From contig NC_053409.1 of NCBI RefSeq assembly GCF_016859285.1, positions 20,655,976 to 20,719,975 on the forward strand: a DNA stretch of 64,000 bases, given 5' to 3'. This document shows, piece by piece, positions 47,801-61,010 of this stretch. The stretch's first letter is position 1. Each line of letters starts with the position of its first letter. This DNA comes from Xiphias gladius. Its lineage: Eukaryota; Chordata; Actinopteri; Istiophoriformes; Xiphiidae. The notes below the pieces were generated by a model. It worked only from the letters and a program-made list of their open reading frames with translations. It made no database searches and was not told the DNA's origin. The translations under genes were made by a program, and so were the position numbers.

Positions 47801-50800
47801 GGGATGTCCTGGTCCTGACTGGATGACTGTGTGGTGAACACATAGGAGATCTCTGTGTGGGACGTGGTCTGCCTACAAATGGCACACTTGATGGCACGCC
47901 GCCTGGAGCCCACGCTGTACTGCTCCACAATGATAGCAATGCACTCGTTACAGAAGCAGTGGCCACAAGTGAGCACTGCCCACTGGAAAAGAGAGATAGG
48001 ACGAGAAATTATGATTGCAAAGGAACACAGTGCTGGGGATTCCTGTTAGAGAAATAACTATTTGTTTAGCACTTTTGTTAACATAGTTAGTTACAAGTAA
48101 TTTAATACAGTTAAAGAGATGTAAAATCACACCAGTCAGCCAAAAGGTGTGTTCCTTGCTGACGTTTAAAAGAAAAACACATACGTAGTAGTGCGGACTG
48201 TGGACCATAATTCATTCCACAGTTTAGTTGCCATGACAACAAATCCACACTCAACTGTGGTAGCAAATCTAGATTTAGGATCTGCAAGACAGGCCTTTTT
48301 CTGCCATCCTAAGTGTCTGTATAGCTCGGACCCAATTGATTTAACGCTTTTTAAGAGATAAATTTTGAATTGCATACTTGAAGCTAAGGGAACCCAAAGA
48401 GGAGGTTGCAGAAAGCATTGTGAAAATAAAGCTGTTGTCCAAAACATGTTCTTCGTGGGAAAAGACAACAGCTTCAGTTTGATTTGTCATTTGCGTCATT
48501 TCATCTCCCATAAACTTGATGAATGTAAACATTATTTCAAAGTGACATTTGTTGTAAATATCTAAATTCATCCACAAACTGAAAATGATCCTCCACCTGC
48601 TGACTTCTTGGGCGCATCAGGCACATCACTATCACCAAAGAAATGTTCCTACACATGCCTGACGCTGTCAACCAAATGCCAAATGTTTAACACATAAATC
48701 CTGGAGGAGAAGGAATCAGCTTCAGACTAGATGTAATTACAGTCCCTGGCCAGTTCTGATAAGACAGTTGCACAGACGGTTAGGTGTTCTGTTTCTTTCT
48801 CTGCTGACTGGAAGGCCAGTTTTGTCCAGATTATCGCACAGGAGCAGGTTTTTCATTTTAAAGATAAAACCCAGCCAGTGTCCTGAGACTATCAAATCAG
48901 ATTACGAGCAGGCGTGCTGCATTAAACAGTCACCAAAGAAACACTGACGTAAATAAAATGTGTAAAACACTCAAAATTTCTTCCTTACCACTAAACAACA
49001 CTCACCTCCTGTCCCAGGGGCCGCGCACAGATGGGACACGGCTCAGGGTTCAGCCCTCCAGTAGACTTGTCCTGGGACTGGGAAAACGGAATTAATGTTA
49101 TTTGGAGTGAGATCCTACCACACGATTTGAGATAAAGTATCTGAAGGAGCAACTGAAGAATGTATGTATTTCGGAGTCACTGTTAAGTGTAAATTACCTT
49201 CTCCAGATTTGTGAGATACAGAAACTGGCCAAGCTTCTTTTGAAGCTGAGACTTGGCGACTGCCTGGTCGTTCAAAAGCTTGACCCTGTTCTGCTCCACC
49301 TGGAAGCAGAACAGCCGAGGGACAGGGGTCGGGAAAACAATAAAAATTGTTTACGCAGAATATTACATCCAATAAGCGCACGTTATGTGCATGTTCATGT
49401 TAGTTCCAAAATGTGAAATAAAGTAAAATGTAGGTGTTTAATCAACCTTTTCATTACAAAAATTGCGATGTAGTTCACTGTGAAACAGTCAAAACAGAAC
49501 TCAGGTCAACAATGTCAAAGAGTTTACAATTGTGGACGGTTGTTATGGTGGCTACAGGAAAAGACTCTGCACTTGTCTGTCTCATATGACACGAACCAAA
49601 TGTTAAATTGCTGTCCAGCCTATTGGTTAAGAGACACTAGGCTGGACAGCACTTAACCACGAGTGTGAAAACAGTGACCCTGCAGTGACACCTTTTAGAA
49701 ATTGAGGGTCTAAGGATAGAGGGTGTCGGATGCTGTACAGCCCCCCTTGCAGCAAATTTGTGATTTGTGATATTGGGCTATATAAACAAAACCGAGCTGA
49801 TTTTTAAGCAAGTTGTAATAACGGAGGCGTGTCATCGTCTTTAATTCACCTCATGCGGCTCGATGATGTGCAGCAGTTTGGGCTTCGGCTCGTCGGGGAG
49901 TCGCACGCGTAGCCTCTCTGTGGCCATACCCAACTCATCGATGGCTGACACGTGGTTCCGCAGCACCATCCAGTACTCATGCAGCACCTGAGGAGCAACA
50001 GAGGCAGCTTTTACTCCAACCTGGGTCACAAATATTTGCACTACTGAAGGGGGGTACTACAAGTTTTAAATGCCTACAGAATGACCATGACACTCAACAG
50101 GAGCGATCTGCTGATTTTGTCTTTCCAAACTTATTTTTTTAGCACATACGCTGTTTAAGTAAAAAAACTCCCTGGATGAGCAGAATTCAACAATCATCCT
50201 CAAACTCTGAGGTGATAAATCCACTCATTTACTGAGTTTATTTATCTAGAGGCATTACTAGGAGATAAGAACATAATGTAGACGAACAAGCAGCAGACAG
50301 TGTTAAATAGTTTGTTGCACAGTTGAGCAATATGAAATGTATTTAGCCAAAGAACAAAATGTTAGGAGTTTTATTCTGTTATTTTTAAATGTTTATGTTG
50401 AAGACCAATACAGCGACCTAAATAATATTCCTTTTTTTTTTTTAAATTGACTGACTGCTTATAAACCCAATTCAAAATTCACAAAATGCCTCATGATCCT
50501 GTGCTAAACTATTTGCAATTAATAGTCCGTGCCATTTCTTGACGAAACACACTTCCCAAAGCACATACTGTATATTGCAACTGAAGCCTACTATTGAACC
50601 ATTCAATTCCACTCAAATCTGTAAACCCCTTTCAACAATTTCTCTCAATTGTGACTCAACAGTCCTGTTTTAATGTGAAGAAAGGGGATGTAAAGCCTTT
50701 AAACTGTTGTAAAAAAAATCATGTGTTACTTGTAATTTTTGTGCTTTTTAAAAAGGTCGTGCTTGCTTGAATGTAAACAGAGGGGTTATAAGTGTGTGTA

Positions 50801-53800
50801 CAAACCTTGTACTCCTTCTTCCAGTTCTCAAACAGCTCCATGAAAGTGTTACCCTCCTCCACCAACTCTGGATCCATGCGTTTAGATTTGGCAAAAGACA
50901 AGATGGCCTTCAGAGTGCGCTCAGTCTCACTGGCTGCCCAGAGTCCTCGGCTGGTGGTGGGGAGACGGTCATCCACCAGCCCCTCTTCATCCTCAATCAT
51001 CTCTTCAAAGATGGCCGTCTGACCCTTCACCCTGGAGGGGATTTTTTCCGCTTAATCAACACTATGTTTTCATGCCATTTGATTGACAGTCTCACAGGTC
51101 TAAAAATACTGTTCTACTTACGTGTGAGAAAACAGCTTGGACTCATAATCTACAAAAAGTTCATCTGCTTTGCAAAAGACGCAGCTATAAATATGACAAG
51201 AGAAGATTATTAGTTATAATAGAAAATAAGTTTAAAATAAGTTTTTTTTCCAAAATTTATAAAGCAATGTTTCATGTTACTAAAGGTTATGAATCATTCA
51301 AAAGTTGTGATGAAGTGTTACAATTTGTGTGTAAATTCCTGAAACAAAATGCTGATGTCTTACTTATTGAGTGGCAGTCTCATAGGCCTGAGGTGACAAA
51401 TGGTGACCTCGTCAATCACTTTCTGTGAAGCTGGGCCTTCAAGACTCTTCACTGCGTCTTGCACAGTCTTCTGGGATTTGATCAGATCTTGCATTTGCGT
51501 GGTGAGCAGGTACTGCATACCAAAGGCATCACGGAACCTGCAGGACACACATCTGCTTTTAGTGCATGTTTGTCTGAGGGTAATTATTTACTATCATCCT
51601 ATTTTGCAAAATGAATACTGTACTTGTCAGCCATGGAGAGCTTGCTGGCTTGCTGTTTGTAGCTGGATGTCAGCTCATTCTTGATGCGGGACACCAGATC
51701 GTCATCATTGGAGCAGCGGATTGCTCTCTGAATAACATCCAGCCACCAGGGAGAGTTCAGCTTGACCTTGACAAAGAAAGCTGTGTTATTTTTTTTTTTT
51801 TTATTTAATCTCTTTCATAATCTAGATTATGTGCAAAAATTCGATCTTTTTTGAGTTTGATGTACCAAGAAAAGACATTTTTAGATTTTGATTACAGTAT
51901 TACTCCAAATACAGATGAATCTGACTTCAGTGTGTCCAAATATTGTTTCATTTGGTAGATTCATCTGTTATTTTAGGTAACACAATCGGCACGAATGTAG
52001 ATGTAAAGACGTTTTCTCACTTTGCGTTTTAGGTCTTTGATGTTCTGTAACACCGGCTGCAGAGCCTGATGGGCGTCTGCCACCTCAGAGTCATATTTGG
52101 TCATGTAGTGCTGTCGCAGCTGCTCAGCCTAAAGAGAGACAGAGGATGAGAGCCACAGAAGGCACAGCTGCGAAGGGGATTCTTGAAAACAGGCTCTACA
52201 AGAACAACCAACATTAGCATGCAAGAATTGAGGAGATAGCACTAGTTTTATTCCCAGAGTTAATGAGAAATATTTATATATTACCTCCTCACTTAGTCGG
52301 TCATCTCTCAGCGTGGGAGGTATCCCAGGATGCTTTGCACTCAGGAGTTCCATCAAATTATGGGTAGCATGAAGTCTCTATTTTACGACAATGAGAAAAA
52401 AAAACAAAAAAAACAAAAGTAATTTTATTCCTTTTATATTTATTCATAGACCATAAAGGCACGGAATATCTATTTTGGATCACAGATATTATATCTATCA
52501 GGTATCAATCCACTTTGAACCAAAAGCATTTATTTCAGCATGAACCATTAAAAAGACATGAATAGGATGAGGCCACATACCTGTAATGAATCTGTTTTCA
52601 ATCTGTCTTTGTGCTCCTCTGATGAACGAAGCACTTCCCTATACATCTCTGTCGCCTCTACAAACTCATCTGAAGATGGCAAAGGAAACGGTCATCATCA
52701 GTGACACTCAACATGTCCGTCGCATGTAGAGTTAATGAGACGTGCTATACAAACCACCCCAGTACACAAAGCCACATTATACATATCGCCTCACTGGGAC
52801 TCGCTTCAACAAAAACACCTTGGTAGAAAAAGTGTTGGGCGACATAAAGATGAGATCATGGCTTGTGTTTTGTTTGAACTGATTCCCATGGGAAACTGGG
52901 AGCAGAGGGAGCACAAGTACAGGAGTGGGGTTTTATACCTCTGATGATGTGAATTCCAGCCAGGCCATTGAGCGCACACACCAATTGTCTGTGAGCTTCT
53001 TCACACTCCACTCGACATTTCTTCTGCAGGGACTTCAGGAGCTCCTCCATCGTCATGGTGCTGGGGAGGGGACAGACAAACCCAATTAACAAACCCTCAA
53101 ACGCAAATTGCACAGAATGGGTCAGCTTTAAATAAACACAACTGCACACTGTATAAGTGACAAAAGGATTGCTGCGGTCTTTTACCGTTACGAATGCTGT
53201 GAAACTCTATTTAGTCTAACAATTTGTTAATTAACATGCAGCTGCCTTCAGAAAAAGACCTCTCTTCGCCAACGAGTGCCTCTCATAATATCAAGAGAGC
53301 ATAATATCAAGTTTCATCTACCTTTTCTGCAGAGGAAGGAATTCCCCCCTCACAGCCTGTGGATGGCAGCAGGCCTGGCGCAGCCTCAGCAGCGGGCACA
53401 GGATGGTGTTGACGGTGCGGCGGTCCAGGCTGCCGAGCTTCAGGCTCCAGTCGGAGATCTTCCTGAGTTTGACCAGAGCGTCCTGGGAGCAGACCTCATG
53501 CTGACGGTGGTAGAAGTGACCCTCAACGGGGGAGAAGTGCAGCCAGTGCACCTCCTCCGTCTGAGGGGGAATCTGGATCTGGAAAACATAAAAAGAAAAT
53601 AGGATCGGCACAGACTTAAGCCAAATTTTCTGAAATGAGCACAGACCCTGTAATGCACTGTTACGTCATTATTAAAAACATCTTCACAGCACTGGAGGTG
53701 ATAGCTAATAATTATGTTAAAAGTCTGAGAGCTGAAATTTAAACACAAACGTAGAGAAATGAAGACCTTTTATAAACCTACCTGATCAATGACGTCTTTT

Positions 53801-56800
53801 TTAGCTGATCGCCATAATAACTGACCGATGACATTGTACAGAGGGTCTGTGTTTCCATGTCGATAAGGGCGATAAAGCAGCTGGTCCCACCAGTGTTTCA
53901 CCCAGTATGGGTCAACTCCCAAGAAAAGTATAAGGCCATAAAGATCTGGAAACAGAGCAAAATCAGTTTTAGAGGGGACTTTTTTCTTTTTTTGTCATAA
54001 ACAGGTTTTAATGATTTTTCAAAACTCCCAGCCGGAGGACCTTTGTTGCATGTCATGCACCTCTCTCTACCTGTGTTTCTTGTCTCTCTCTAGACTGTCA
54101 GCCATCAAATAAAGGCAAAATTCAAAAAAAAAAAAAAAAAACCCTAAAAAACTGCGAAAAGCCAAAAGAGTCTAATCACAGAGCCTCCTATTCAAGGCCT
54201 GGGTAGTTACTAAGGAGAATTCTTGGTATTACCTTCCAAGCCTCTCTGGACAGGGGTGCCACTGACACACCAGCGGTTGACAGACGCAAGACGCAGAGCC
54301 ATTTCTGCAGCCTGACAGGAAAATGACAGGGAGATTCAATAGAAAAACTGAAATTAAATACTGTATAGAGCACACAGTTGGATATCTGAGATACAAATGG
54401 TATTCTAATCCAGAAATAAGGTTAGAAAAACAAAAACTACCCTACCTATGAAATGCAAAAAGCTTTATTATCCTCTAGTATACCTAACCGAACCTTTTCT
54501 TTCCAATTTACCTTCGCAGTTGGACACTCAACCATCTGAGCCTCGTCCAGACAGATGCGCCACCACTCCACAGCTACCAGAGGACTGGGAACGGCCATAT
54601 AGCGCTTCTGGTTGCGGAAGCGGCGTCCATCCTTGCTGTTACTGTGGGGAATGTCGACATAGTTGAGCTCTGACCGCAGCACATCGTAGGTGGTGATGAC
54701 CACATCCTGCTCAGCGAGCATGTGTGGCTGGATGAATCCGTGTTTCTTCACACCATGATAAACCTGATATGAAAGCAATCATGATAAGTTATCTTAATGG
54801 TTTTATCAGTATTTGCTCTTTGGAAGTACAAGATAAATGTGAGAAACCAGAGATAAGAGGAGAGAAGTTTGTACATGTATTAATAAAAAATAAAAGTCCA
54901 GTTTCCCTCAGAGGCCTCTTCTGCAGGGGAGACAATGAAGGGAACCTTTGTAGTAGATTCATATTCTTAACAAATATAAAACAAATGTAATGTGAACACG
55001 GCATCTGCTGCAGAGAACACAACATCACTCTTATCAGCCTCGATCATATAAAACTAACACTTTAGATAAAGGCCTGCCTGTGAGATAATGTTATCTTTTA
55101 ATGTGGTGCAACATGACTGGTCAACTCTTCTTGGGCTTCAAAGAATAATACACACGCTGGCCATGATTAGCAGCTGGTACGATAACTAACTTAATGCATT
55201 TCAATGTTCATTAGACTGTGTTCACCAAACAAAACTTGCTCTTTTGTTTTTGTATATGTATTACTGGAACATGCAGTGGCTTATGATGCCATGTGGAATG
55301 GGCCAGATGTTCTGCATAAGGTAGAAATTTAAAAAAAAAAAACAAAACATTGGGGAAAAAAAACAAAACACTAAACCTATATTGCTTTAATCAGATTGTA
55401 TGCATATTTTTGATCGAATAAAACTGGAGAAATCAAACTTGAAAAAATTCACTAGAAAACAGACATTTCCAGTTCAATACTAGACGACCAACGGGAAGAA
55501 CAATCACATTTAGAGTCACATCTACCAAAAGACTCATATATCCATGTATTTTCTCACCAGCACTCGGAGTGAGGAGGACCTGATGTGTCGGTTGATCTCC
55601 TCCACCCACTGGTGGCAGATAGAGCTCGGGGAGATGATGAGGGTGGCACCAGTGGAGACAGGTTTCATGGCAACCAGGCAGTGAGGGCAGTAGAATGGGG
55701 TAGTTTCAAGGCTTTCCTCTTTGTAGTTTACGCAGTCTGCATGCTGCCACAGCTGGCAGTTCATGCACTGGACACGGGCCTTGTAGTCAATAATGCCCAG
55801 TTCACCACAGATGCACTCAAAGCGGTAGTCTGGGGTGTTGAAAGGGACCACAGATGCTCTGGTGGGGGTTTCTGTCTCCTCCTGTGAATCGTGCTGAGGA
55901 GCTTCTCCCCTTTCTTCAGGTAGATCGTCCATTCTGGGCACGTCCTCTGTATCTGACTCACTTTTATCCTGAGACATCTGTGAGGATGCTCTGGACGTAT
56001 CCAGTGTGTTATCTGACTGATCTGCTTTCTCATTCAGACTTTCACCCCACTCCTTCTTCATTTCACTTTCCTCTGGTACGGGACAGTCAAATGTAGGAGG
56101 GCTGAGATCTCTTTGATCTTCTGTAAGAGAGTTTTGAAGAGCTGCTTCTGCCTTCTCTTTAGCTCGTCTCTGAAACATTTTCCGCGGCGAGCCCTCTGTG
56201 CTTTTTGAACTCTAAAAAAGGTGAAAATAGACAAAAGTTAGATCTGACAACAAATTAATATTTGTAGCATAAAAGATTCACATTGGAGGCCTGGTATTCT
56301 TACAGACTTGGATGCTCCTGCTAATGTCTTCTTTGTTTCTTTGTAGTTCTTTCCCAGCTTGAATGACCCTGCCAAGCCGCGACCTTTGACCCGGTCAACC
56401 AGGCCTTCATCTATGAGCTTTACCAGCGTCTTCCTGATATGGTTACGGTTCTTTAAGAGGTCATAACCGTAAGTGGCACGGATGTAAGTGAAGATAGCGT
56501 TAACTGAGGCTCCTTTGCCAGATCTCATTTCCTTTATTGCAGTGAGCAGCATGACACGCACAGCTGCAGAAGAAACACACAACACGCTTTAGAAAAATCT
56601 TAGTCGAACGGCAAAGGCAATAAAAGCTGTGATGCCTGAGAGGACTGTGAGCGACGTACTCGGGTAAGACATTTTCATCTTAGGCTGAGCTTCGGACTTG
56701 CAGCGGATTACTTTCTTTCTTTCTAATGGAGGAGGAGGAACAAAGTAATTCACAGATTTTCCCTGCAAAGCCAAAAGATAAATCACCATGAAAATATTGA

Positions 56801-59800
56801 ACATTTTACATTTCACAATTAAGCTGATGCCTCATATACAGAATGCTGTAAAATAAGGGTAAAAAGTAGACAAAATTGATATAAATAGTCTCATGACTCT
56901 ACAAATCATCCATGACACTAAAACGGTGACGGTAAAGAGAAAGAAAAAGAAGGGGAGAAAAAGGTTAAACTCTGCACTTTTCTAGATGTCTACTGATGCT
57001 CACCACCGGCAGGGTAAGGGCCTCCTGTTCCAGATCTTGCCTGTTGTGAAACAAAATGAGAGCCAGAACTTCCACCGTCTTTCCGAGCCCCATCTCATCA
57101 GCCAGGATCCCACCTGGCCACTCGAAGCCGGCCAGTGGAAATTCCCGAATTAAGCTGCGAAAAAAAAAAAAAAAAACAAAAACAGGTAATATGTTGAAAA
57201 TCCAAAATACCTTCAACCATTGCTGGAAATGTCTCAGACCTGATACTTTGTAACAAAACTATGCATCCACAATAGGACATGATAACAGAAGGTTAAAAGG
57301 TCAATTCATCCAAATTACAAAAACACATTTTTCCCACTTATTCGGGTTTATCACCATGTGGATAGTTTTGGTTTTGCGCTGAGGTTTTTTTTTTTTTTTT
57401 TTTTTTAGATATGATCCTCTGCCACTTTCCCAAAACAATGGAGTGTGTGTGGGTACACAGTACTGACCCTTTAACATGAAGGGATTTCATTTCTTACCAG
57501 CCAGTAAAAGGGTTGTAGAACAACTTCTTCCCACACAAAGTGACCAACTCCCGCCAGAGGGAATGCAGAGATTGTTCTGCAATGAAATTGTAAATATCTA
57601 ATTTGCTTTACTTTATCAATATAATTTCTGTTCTTACACACTTCAATAGTTTAAAATGTATTTTACAGTGTAGAAAAATGTTTGCTATAATATAAATTAG
57701 AAATATACATAATTTGTAGTTAAAACACTGAAGGGAAAAACCAGTGGTATGTTCTTTTAAGGTCCCCCTACAATCTCATCGCCTAAAATTTCTAGGCTTT
57801 CAGTGTTGAAAGACTGATAGACTAAGAAGATAATAATATTCACCAATAAAAATTCCCATTAAAGGAAGAATAACTTGTGCAGCAGAGAAATCAGGGCAGT
57901 GATATGCAACTGTACCACAGAAGATGAGCCAAGTGCCCATATTACAGCACCTTTCTGTGAAGTGTTCCTGTATTTTTCTCTCTTCAGCATCCAGTTGACA
58001 GCCTGGCTCTGATAAGGTCTGAGCACAGGAATAAGAGCCTTGTGCTGGACGTCATAGGTCACTTCCTTGGTCTCTCTCTGGTGCAGATGCCTGACGTAAT
58101 CGTAGAGCTCCTCGACATTTTGCCTCTCCAGGTCGGTGTCACACTCCTCCTCCTCATTTTCTACAACTTCTATATGGAAAATACAACAGAGAAATCATTT
58201 TTTTCCAGACAGGATGTTAGTTTATCATTAACATTAAGGGTTATGCAAGGTTATAGTCTCTTTAAGCCCCACATTGCTTTACATTAAAAGTTAATGGCGA
58301 TCACAGCAAACCAGACACTTACCAGGGATAATAAAATCATAGAAATACTCCATTAACTTCTGCATTACTTGATTTGCTTTCTTCAGCCGGGAATTTCCCT
58401 CGCTGAGGAACTCAGGCTTCCCGAGCCCAGTTTCCAGCAAGTAAATCCCCACCTGCCAAATGCAGACAAACAAGAGCTGAAGTAAGAAATGCCGTTCTTT
58501 TAAACGTTGCGAACCAGAGAGCTTCAGCTGTTCGGCATCCCTACCTAGGGAGCAGGTATGCAGGGTCTCACTCCAACCAAAGCCTATCAAAGTGGATTTG
58601 GCAGATATGGGGAAGCATCTAACTAGGTCCTTGGTTCAAGTCGTTCCCATTCTCTCTCTCCCCTCATTTTGTGTCAGTTCTCTACTGTCAACTCTCTAAT
58701 AATGAGATAATATTCCCTAAAATCACTTGAGAGAAAAATGAAAGCCTACACTAAATTAGGTTCATAAACAGGACAGTGTGTCACAAGTTCTGCAAAATGC
58801 AGCCATTTTTACAAGCACGTATACACGCACCGTTGACAGTATAATATTAAAGAATTGACTTGTTTTCTTTAGATCAAAGCTAAAATTTTATGTTTGAGCA
58901 GCGTGTAAGTTATACAAGCACATTATGGGTTATGTAAAAAAAACAACAAAGTAAAAAAGTAAAAATTCATCAATAATTCTTCCTAAAATTGAGTGTTATG
59001 GAGATAAACCATGACAACATAGTACATATAATGTATGTAAATATACAGACTTGTTTTTCCATTTTTGTAACTGCAACATCTTGCACAAACATACTGTATT
59101 CCCATAAAGACACTAGCAGTCAATTTTATATCCGGTGATGCTTGATGAATAATCTTAACACTGAAGAAAGTGGAAGGATTCTTTAAAAATATGTTTCATT
59201 CTATCTCACCAGAAATATCACTTCAGAGCTTTTGTATCCAACAAAAGGAAATACTTTTTGTAGCAAGGCAGCATAAAAACACAAAATCATGAAACGTAAA
59301 TATAATAAAAACACAATAATATATTAAAACTGCTGGTACAGTGCATGTGATTCAGAATAAAACAGGGTGTATGTTAAAACAAAGACAACAATGACACAAA
59401 GAGTAAAGATAAGAAAAATAAAATGCTGAGCTGTATGAAGAACTAAGGGGCAGTGTATAATGTATTAGAATTAAGAGTGCTTATTGCTTTCATACCTTGA
59501 TTGACTCCTCTTTTGCCTGGTGGCAGAGCTGCATCACCCTCCTCTTCTGCAGCCAGTCGAGGTCCTCCAGCGGGATCCGACTGAGGCTGAACTCCGCCGT
59601 GCAAGTGTCCCGATCAGGCTTCCACTGCAGTCCTGGGCTCTCGTCACAGCTGCTGTAACTGAGGCAGAGCTGGTCCCCCATCCTGTGGAGCGTGAACGCC
59701 TTCTGTTCGCAATCACACGGGAGCCAAGCCGGCCGGACACTGAACTCCCCAATGAGTGCCTTCCAGATGTGGCCCAGCTTTGAAGCCGGCACAACAGTCA

Positions 59801-60083
59801 GTGCCAGAGAGGCTGAGGCAGCAGTGCCCTCTGACGACGTACCAGGGAGTTCCTCTGTGAACCGGACAGAGCGGGTACTGGAGGCCTCCGTGATGTCCTC
59901 GGTGGCTGAGAGAAAGGAGCCGCTGGGAGCGGGGTCGACTTGAAGAAGCGAGCAGGTTGGCGTCTGGCCGCCATCCTCCTGGATCACCTCGTTCTTCCGA
60001 TCATCCAGCATGTTCCAGTTCAACCTCTTCTTGGCTTCTTCATCGACCCTCACAGGGGGGGCCCTCTTTCTTCGGCTACTCAT
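44833..60083 (-). CDS. shprh: SHPRH, SNF2/histone-linker/PHD/RING E3 ubiquitin ligase helicase
   Basis: A Rad5-type protein that polyubiquitinates PCNA in DNA damage tolerance. There are 29 coding exons with agreeing phases, 1663 aa (human 1683): 60083-59496, 58452-58323, 58169-57951, 57576-57498, 57154-57004, 56762-56660, 56563-56304, 56211-55558, 54763-54512, 54311-54233, 53945-53782, 53578-53322, 53060-52939, 52669-52581, 52377-52285, 52128-52021, 51766-51624, 51537-51364, 51184-51122, 51031-50806, 49987-49850, 49299-49198, 49077-49006, 47982-47794, 47510-47418, 47330-47244, 46281-46103, 45154-45074, 44929-44833. The start is [20 protein letters not shown]. Walker A is [13 protein letters not shown] (about 352-364). 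An H1/H5 fold spans about 423-510, the PHD finger about 642-690 (CICGELG to CPHC), the DEAQ box is near 801, and the RING is at about 1412-1470 ([17 protein letters not shown]). The C-terminal helicase half has [12 protein letters not shown] and [12 protein letters not shown]. In-frame extra donors exist at 47770 and 57007. No defects were seen. Confidence 0.98.
45505..45660 (+). mobile_element. Family D repeat fragment in a shprh intron
   Basis: It holds GCCGAGAGTTACGGGAGAAA, ACCACTTTCATGTCTGTATC, ATGAAGCTACTGGTTG and CTCCCGGCCAAGAAACAGTC, which are the internal blocks of the common percomorph family also seen at 12768. Confidence 0.65.
46282..47243 (-). other. shprh intron without recognised content
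   Basis: Plain intron sequence. The minus-strand open frames that extend past the exon at 46281 are read-through into the intron. Confidence 0.55.
47983..49005 (-). other. shprh intron within the RING-coding region
   Basis: It separates the exon with the first RING cysteine pair (CPIC) from the exon with [27 protein letters not shown] block at about 48133 is slightly like the palindrome arm at 32944, but no repeat could be confirmed. Confidence 0.5.
49609..49651. repeat. 14-bp inverted repeat with a 15-base loop in a shprh intron
   Basis: The arms TGCTGTCCAGCCTA (49609-49622) and TAGGCTGGACAGCA (49638-49651) are perfect reverse complements. GGTTAAG within the loop is again complementary to CTTAACC just outside, at 49653-49659. 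Confidence 0.85.
49690..49800 (+). mobile_element. Tail fragment of a teleost retroposon (LINE or SINE 3' end)
   Basis: It contains GGGTCTAAGGATAGAGGGTG, TGCTGTACAGCCCC, AAATTTGTGATTTGTGATAT and TGGGCTATATAAA. I recognise these as the conserved 3' end of a common fish retroposon. The family name is not certain. Confidence 0.5.
50040..50805 (-). other. shprh intron without recognised content
   Basis: AT-rich intron with a T run near 50432-50444. Nothing else was seen. Confidence 0.5.
54025..54140 (+). mobile_element. SINE 3' fragment with poly(A) tail in a shprh intron
   Basis: It reads CTCCCAGCCGGAGGACCTTT, then GTTGCATGTCATGCACCTCT, TCTCTCTAGACTGTC, ATCAAATAAAGGCAAAATTC and about 18 A. This is the tail of a tRNA-derived SINE common in percomorphs; the tRNA-like head is missing. 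Confidence 0.65.
54764..55557 (-). other. shprh intron without recognised content
   Basis: An AT-rich intron between the PHD exon and the DEAQ exon, with A runs near 55331-55370. Confidence 0.5.
58600..58705 (+). mobile_element. Possible degenerate SINE in the large first shprh coding intron
   Basis: TCCTTGGTTCAAGTCGTTCC followed by TCTCTCTCTCCCCTCA and TGTGTCAGTTCTCTACTGTC is similar in order to the SINE family at 54025, but strongly diverged. Confidence 0.4.
58706..59495 (-). other. Rest of the first shprh coding intron
   Basis: AT-rich. No gene or clear repeat. Confidence 0.5.
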
Positions 60084-60092
60084 GGTTCAAAC

Positions 60093-61010
60093 TCTGCAAG
60101 GAGAGTAAATGGAGGGTTGCTCACAAAATAATTCCATCTTAAATATTTTTATTACGACGTTCAGTGGCATATGACACGTAGCTACATTGTGTAGACCGAG
60201 TTTCTTTTTAACACCAAAAGGCCACTGATGACAGCTTTTCAAATTCATAAATTACCTGAGCATTCAAAATGTCCAACCAAAAACTTAGCGATATGGACAA
60301 AATTAACATATGAGGCTAAATTCTTAATAATGATGAGAAATAATCTGTTTATGGACGTTGAAAACATCCAGACAAATATAAAAAGCACCTGCGATGTAAC
60401 TCTTTAACATGCCTTTATTTATTTGTATCTGGGAGGGAAGCACAGTCAGTGTGAAAGCGGGACATCACATGAAGTCGTCTGACTTTTCTGCTGGTATCGC
60501 CGCTTGTGCACCAGATGCAGAGTTGTTCGCAGTAAACCACAGGTTTAACATAAACACACAGCTTCACATTTCACCTGCAGCGTGCCCGTTTACTACGGTT
60601 ACCACAGCTCACAGTAACTCAGTTGCTAGCTGGCTGGTTAAATGTGTGCTAGCTCGCGTTCTGGCTTTACTGTTTTGAAACGAGCATTTTCCTCTTACTT
60701 TAGGTTAATGTCACAGGAGACAGGCGGCACCGCCGTGATGCATAAACATTGTTACACAATGGAAACACTCGCGGTCCGTGCCGCTGCGTATTTTATCGTT
60801 TGACTGTAAACAGCGAGATAAAAACCCAAAGCACGTTTACTTTTCCGAGCCTCCCACAAACCGAGGTGGTTTCTACCGCTGCATCAGAAGTCGTTCTAGG
60901 TTGCAGCGGCCCCAGATATTTACGCCGAAACGCACCAAAACACACTCCATTTATCGACTTCAAATGCTGGTGGTCGCCATTTTTAAATGCAGGAAGTGAG
61001 GTCAGAGCAG
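60093..61010 (-). promoter_or_regulatory. shprh 5' UTR intron and probable promoter region
   Basis: An acceptor (CCTTGCAG|AGTTTGAACC) lies ten bases upstream of the shprh ATG, so the first exon is non-coding. A CpG-richer block at about 60720-61000 is the likely promoter. The exact first exon was not fixed. Confidence 0.45.

Noticed and set aside
48166-48577. Open frames inside a shprh intron
   Set aside because: They are flanked by shprh exons on the same strand and show no conserved motif.
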